Of a DNA stretch of 35,172 nucleotides, positions 34,619 through 35,172 are shown piece by piece (position 1 is the first letter of the stretch; every line of letters starts with the position of its first letter). The stretch spans positions 1 to 35,172 of the forward strand of contig JAFIED010000198.1 in the NCBI GenBank assembly GCA_020832805.1, read 5' to 3'. The notes beneath the pieces were generated by a model that made no database searches, was not told the DNA's origin, and saw only the letters and a list, made by a program, of their open reading frames with translations. Origin of the DNA: Pararhodobacter sp. (lineage in GTDB: Bacteria > Pseudomonadota > Alphaproteobacteria > Rhodobacterales > Rhodobacteraceae). A program made the translations under genes and the position numbers.

Positions 34619-35172
34619 TCACCGCGAGAACTTCTTGTGCTTCACCCGCTTCGGCTCCAGCGCATCGGGGCCCAGGCGGCGTTTCTTGTCTTCCTCGTAA
34701 TCGGCGAAGTTGCCTTCGAACCATTCGACATGCGCCTCGCCCTCGAAGGCCAGGATATGCGTACACAGCCGGTCCAGGAAGAAGCGATCGTGCGAGATGA
34801 TGACGGCGCAGCCGGCGAAATCCTCCAGCGCGGCCTCCAGCGCCTGCAGGGTTTCCACGTCCAGGTCGTTGGTCGGCTCGTCAAGCAGCAGCACATTGCC
34901 GCCCGAACGCAGCAGCTTGGCCATATGCACCCGGTTGCGTTCGCCCCCTGACAAGAGGCCCACCTTTTTCTGCTGATCGCCGCCCTTGAAGTTGAACGCC
35001 CCCACATAGGCGCGCGAATTCATCGTGGCATCGCCCAGTTCCAGCACTTCCAGCCCGTCCGAGATTTCCTCCCAGACGTTTTTCTGCGGGTCCAGCGCAT
35101 CGCGCGACTGGTCGACATAGGCCAGCTTTACCGTGTCGCCGTATTCGACCGTGCCGGCGTCAGGCTGTTCCT
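34619..35172 (-). CDS. ettA: energy-dependent translational throttle protein EttA, C-terminal part
   Basis: ABC-F ATPase that binds the ribosomal E site and gates early elongation according to ATP level. Only about 184 C-terminal residues are in the window; the gene runs off the right end. The second ABC domain shows [15 protein letters not shown], the EttA-type [14 protein letters not shown], signature [14 protein letters not shown], Walker [16 protein letters not shown], and switch [10 protein letters not shown]. The end [20 protein letters not shown] is typical of EttA. Confidence 0.93.
   Translation of the reverse strand, partial: EQPDAGTVEYGDTVKLAYVDQSRDALDPQKNVWEEISDGLEVLELGDATMNSRAYVGAFNFKGGDQQKKVGLLSGGERNRVHMAKLLRSGGNVLLLDEPTNDLDVETLQALEAALEDFAGCAVIISHDRFFLDRLCTHILAFEGEAHVEWFEGNFADYEEDKKRRLGPDALEPKRVKHKKFSR

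Overview
This is a GC-rich stretch of chromosome from an alphaproteobacterium, most likely of the Rhodobacteraceae/Paracoccaceae (Rhodobacterales). The evidence is the joint occurrence of leuA-mreBCD-mrdA-rodA, a compact fliF-fliH-fliN-fliP operon divergent from fliL-...-motA, the MJ0042 zinc-ribbon gene divergent from ftsEX-plsC, many ATGA/TGATG stop-start overlaps, and a possible CtrA site in the flagellar promoter region. Apart from one basic, low-confidence small ORF, I see no sign of mobile DNA, prophage, CRISPR, tRNA or rRNA. The window reads as core chromosome.

Layout. 1-1823: leuA, preceded by a putative 13-residue leader peptide with four consecutive leucine codons and a 10-bp hairpin on its stop codon (candidate attenuator). 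2111-8764: elongasome operon mreB-mreC-mreD-mrdA-rodA, ending in a translationally coupled 2-hydroxyacid dehydrogenase. 8793-9779 (minus): a second, different 2-hydroxyacid dehydrogenase in which the usual catalytic Glu appears to be Gly. 9961-10551: exported SH3 protein.

10666-14245 (minus) is fliF-fliH-fliN-fliP. 14337-20111 (plus) is fliL, a PflI-like membrane protein, a MotE-like protein, motA, and a 994-residue exported alpha-solenoid protein. The last gene is coupled to motA by an ATGA overlap and is the best candidate here for an under-described component: a large periplasmic partner of the stator, functionally comparable to rhizobial MotC. No motB is present. A roughly 530-base stretch follows with little or no coding, then an exported DUF4139-type protein (20641-22644).

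22826-23620 (minus) is a zinc-ribbon membrane protein. 23764-27439 is a tight run ftsE-ftsX-plsC-PPOX flavoprotein-unknown. The last gene shows a D...ExK pattern of PD-(D/E)XK nucleases. It overlaps the stop of convergent accA (minus). xseA (minus) and purD (plus) are divergent. recO, an inositol monophosphatase (minus), two small exported SH3 proteins (minus) and the C-terminal part of ettA (minus, cut by the window end) complete the region.

Functionally the window joins leucine synthesis, lateral wall growth, division (ftsEX), lipid synthesis (plsC, accA), purine synthesis, DNA repair (recO, xseA) and half of a flagellar gene set. All assignments come from reading motifs and context; no database search was run.
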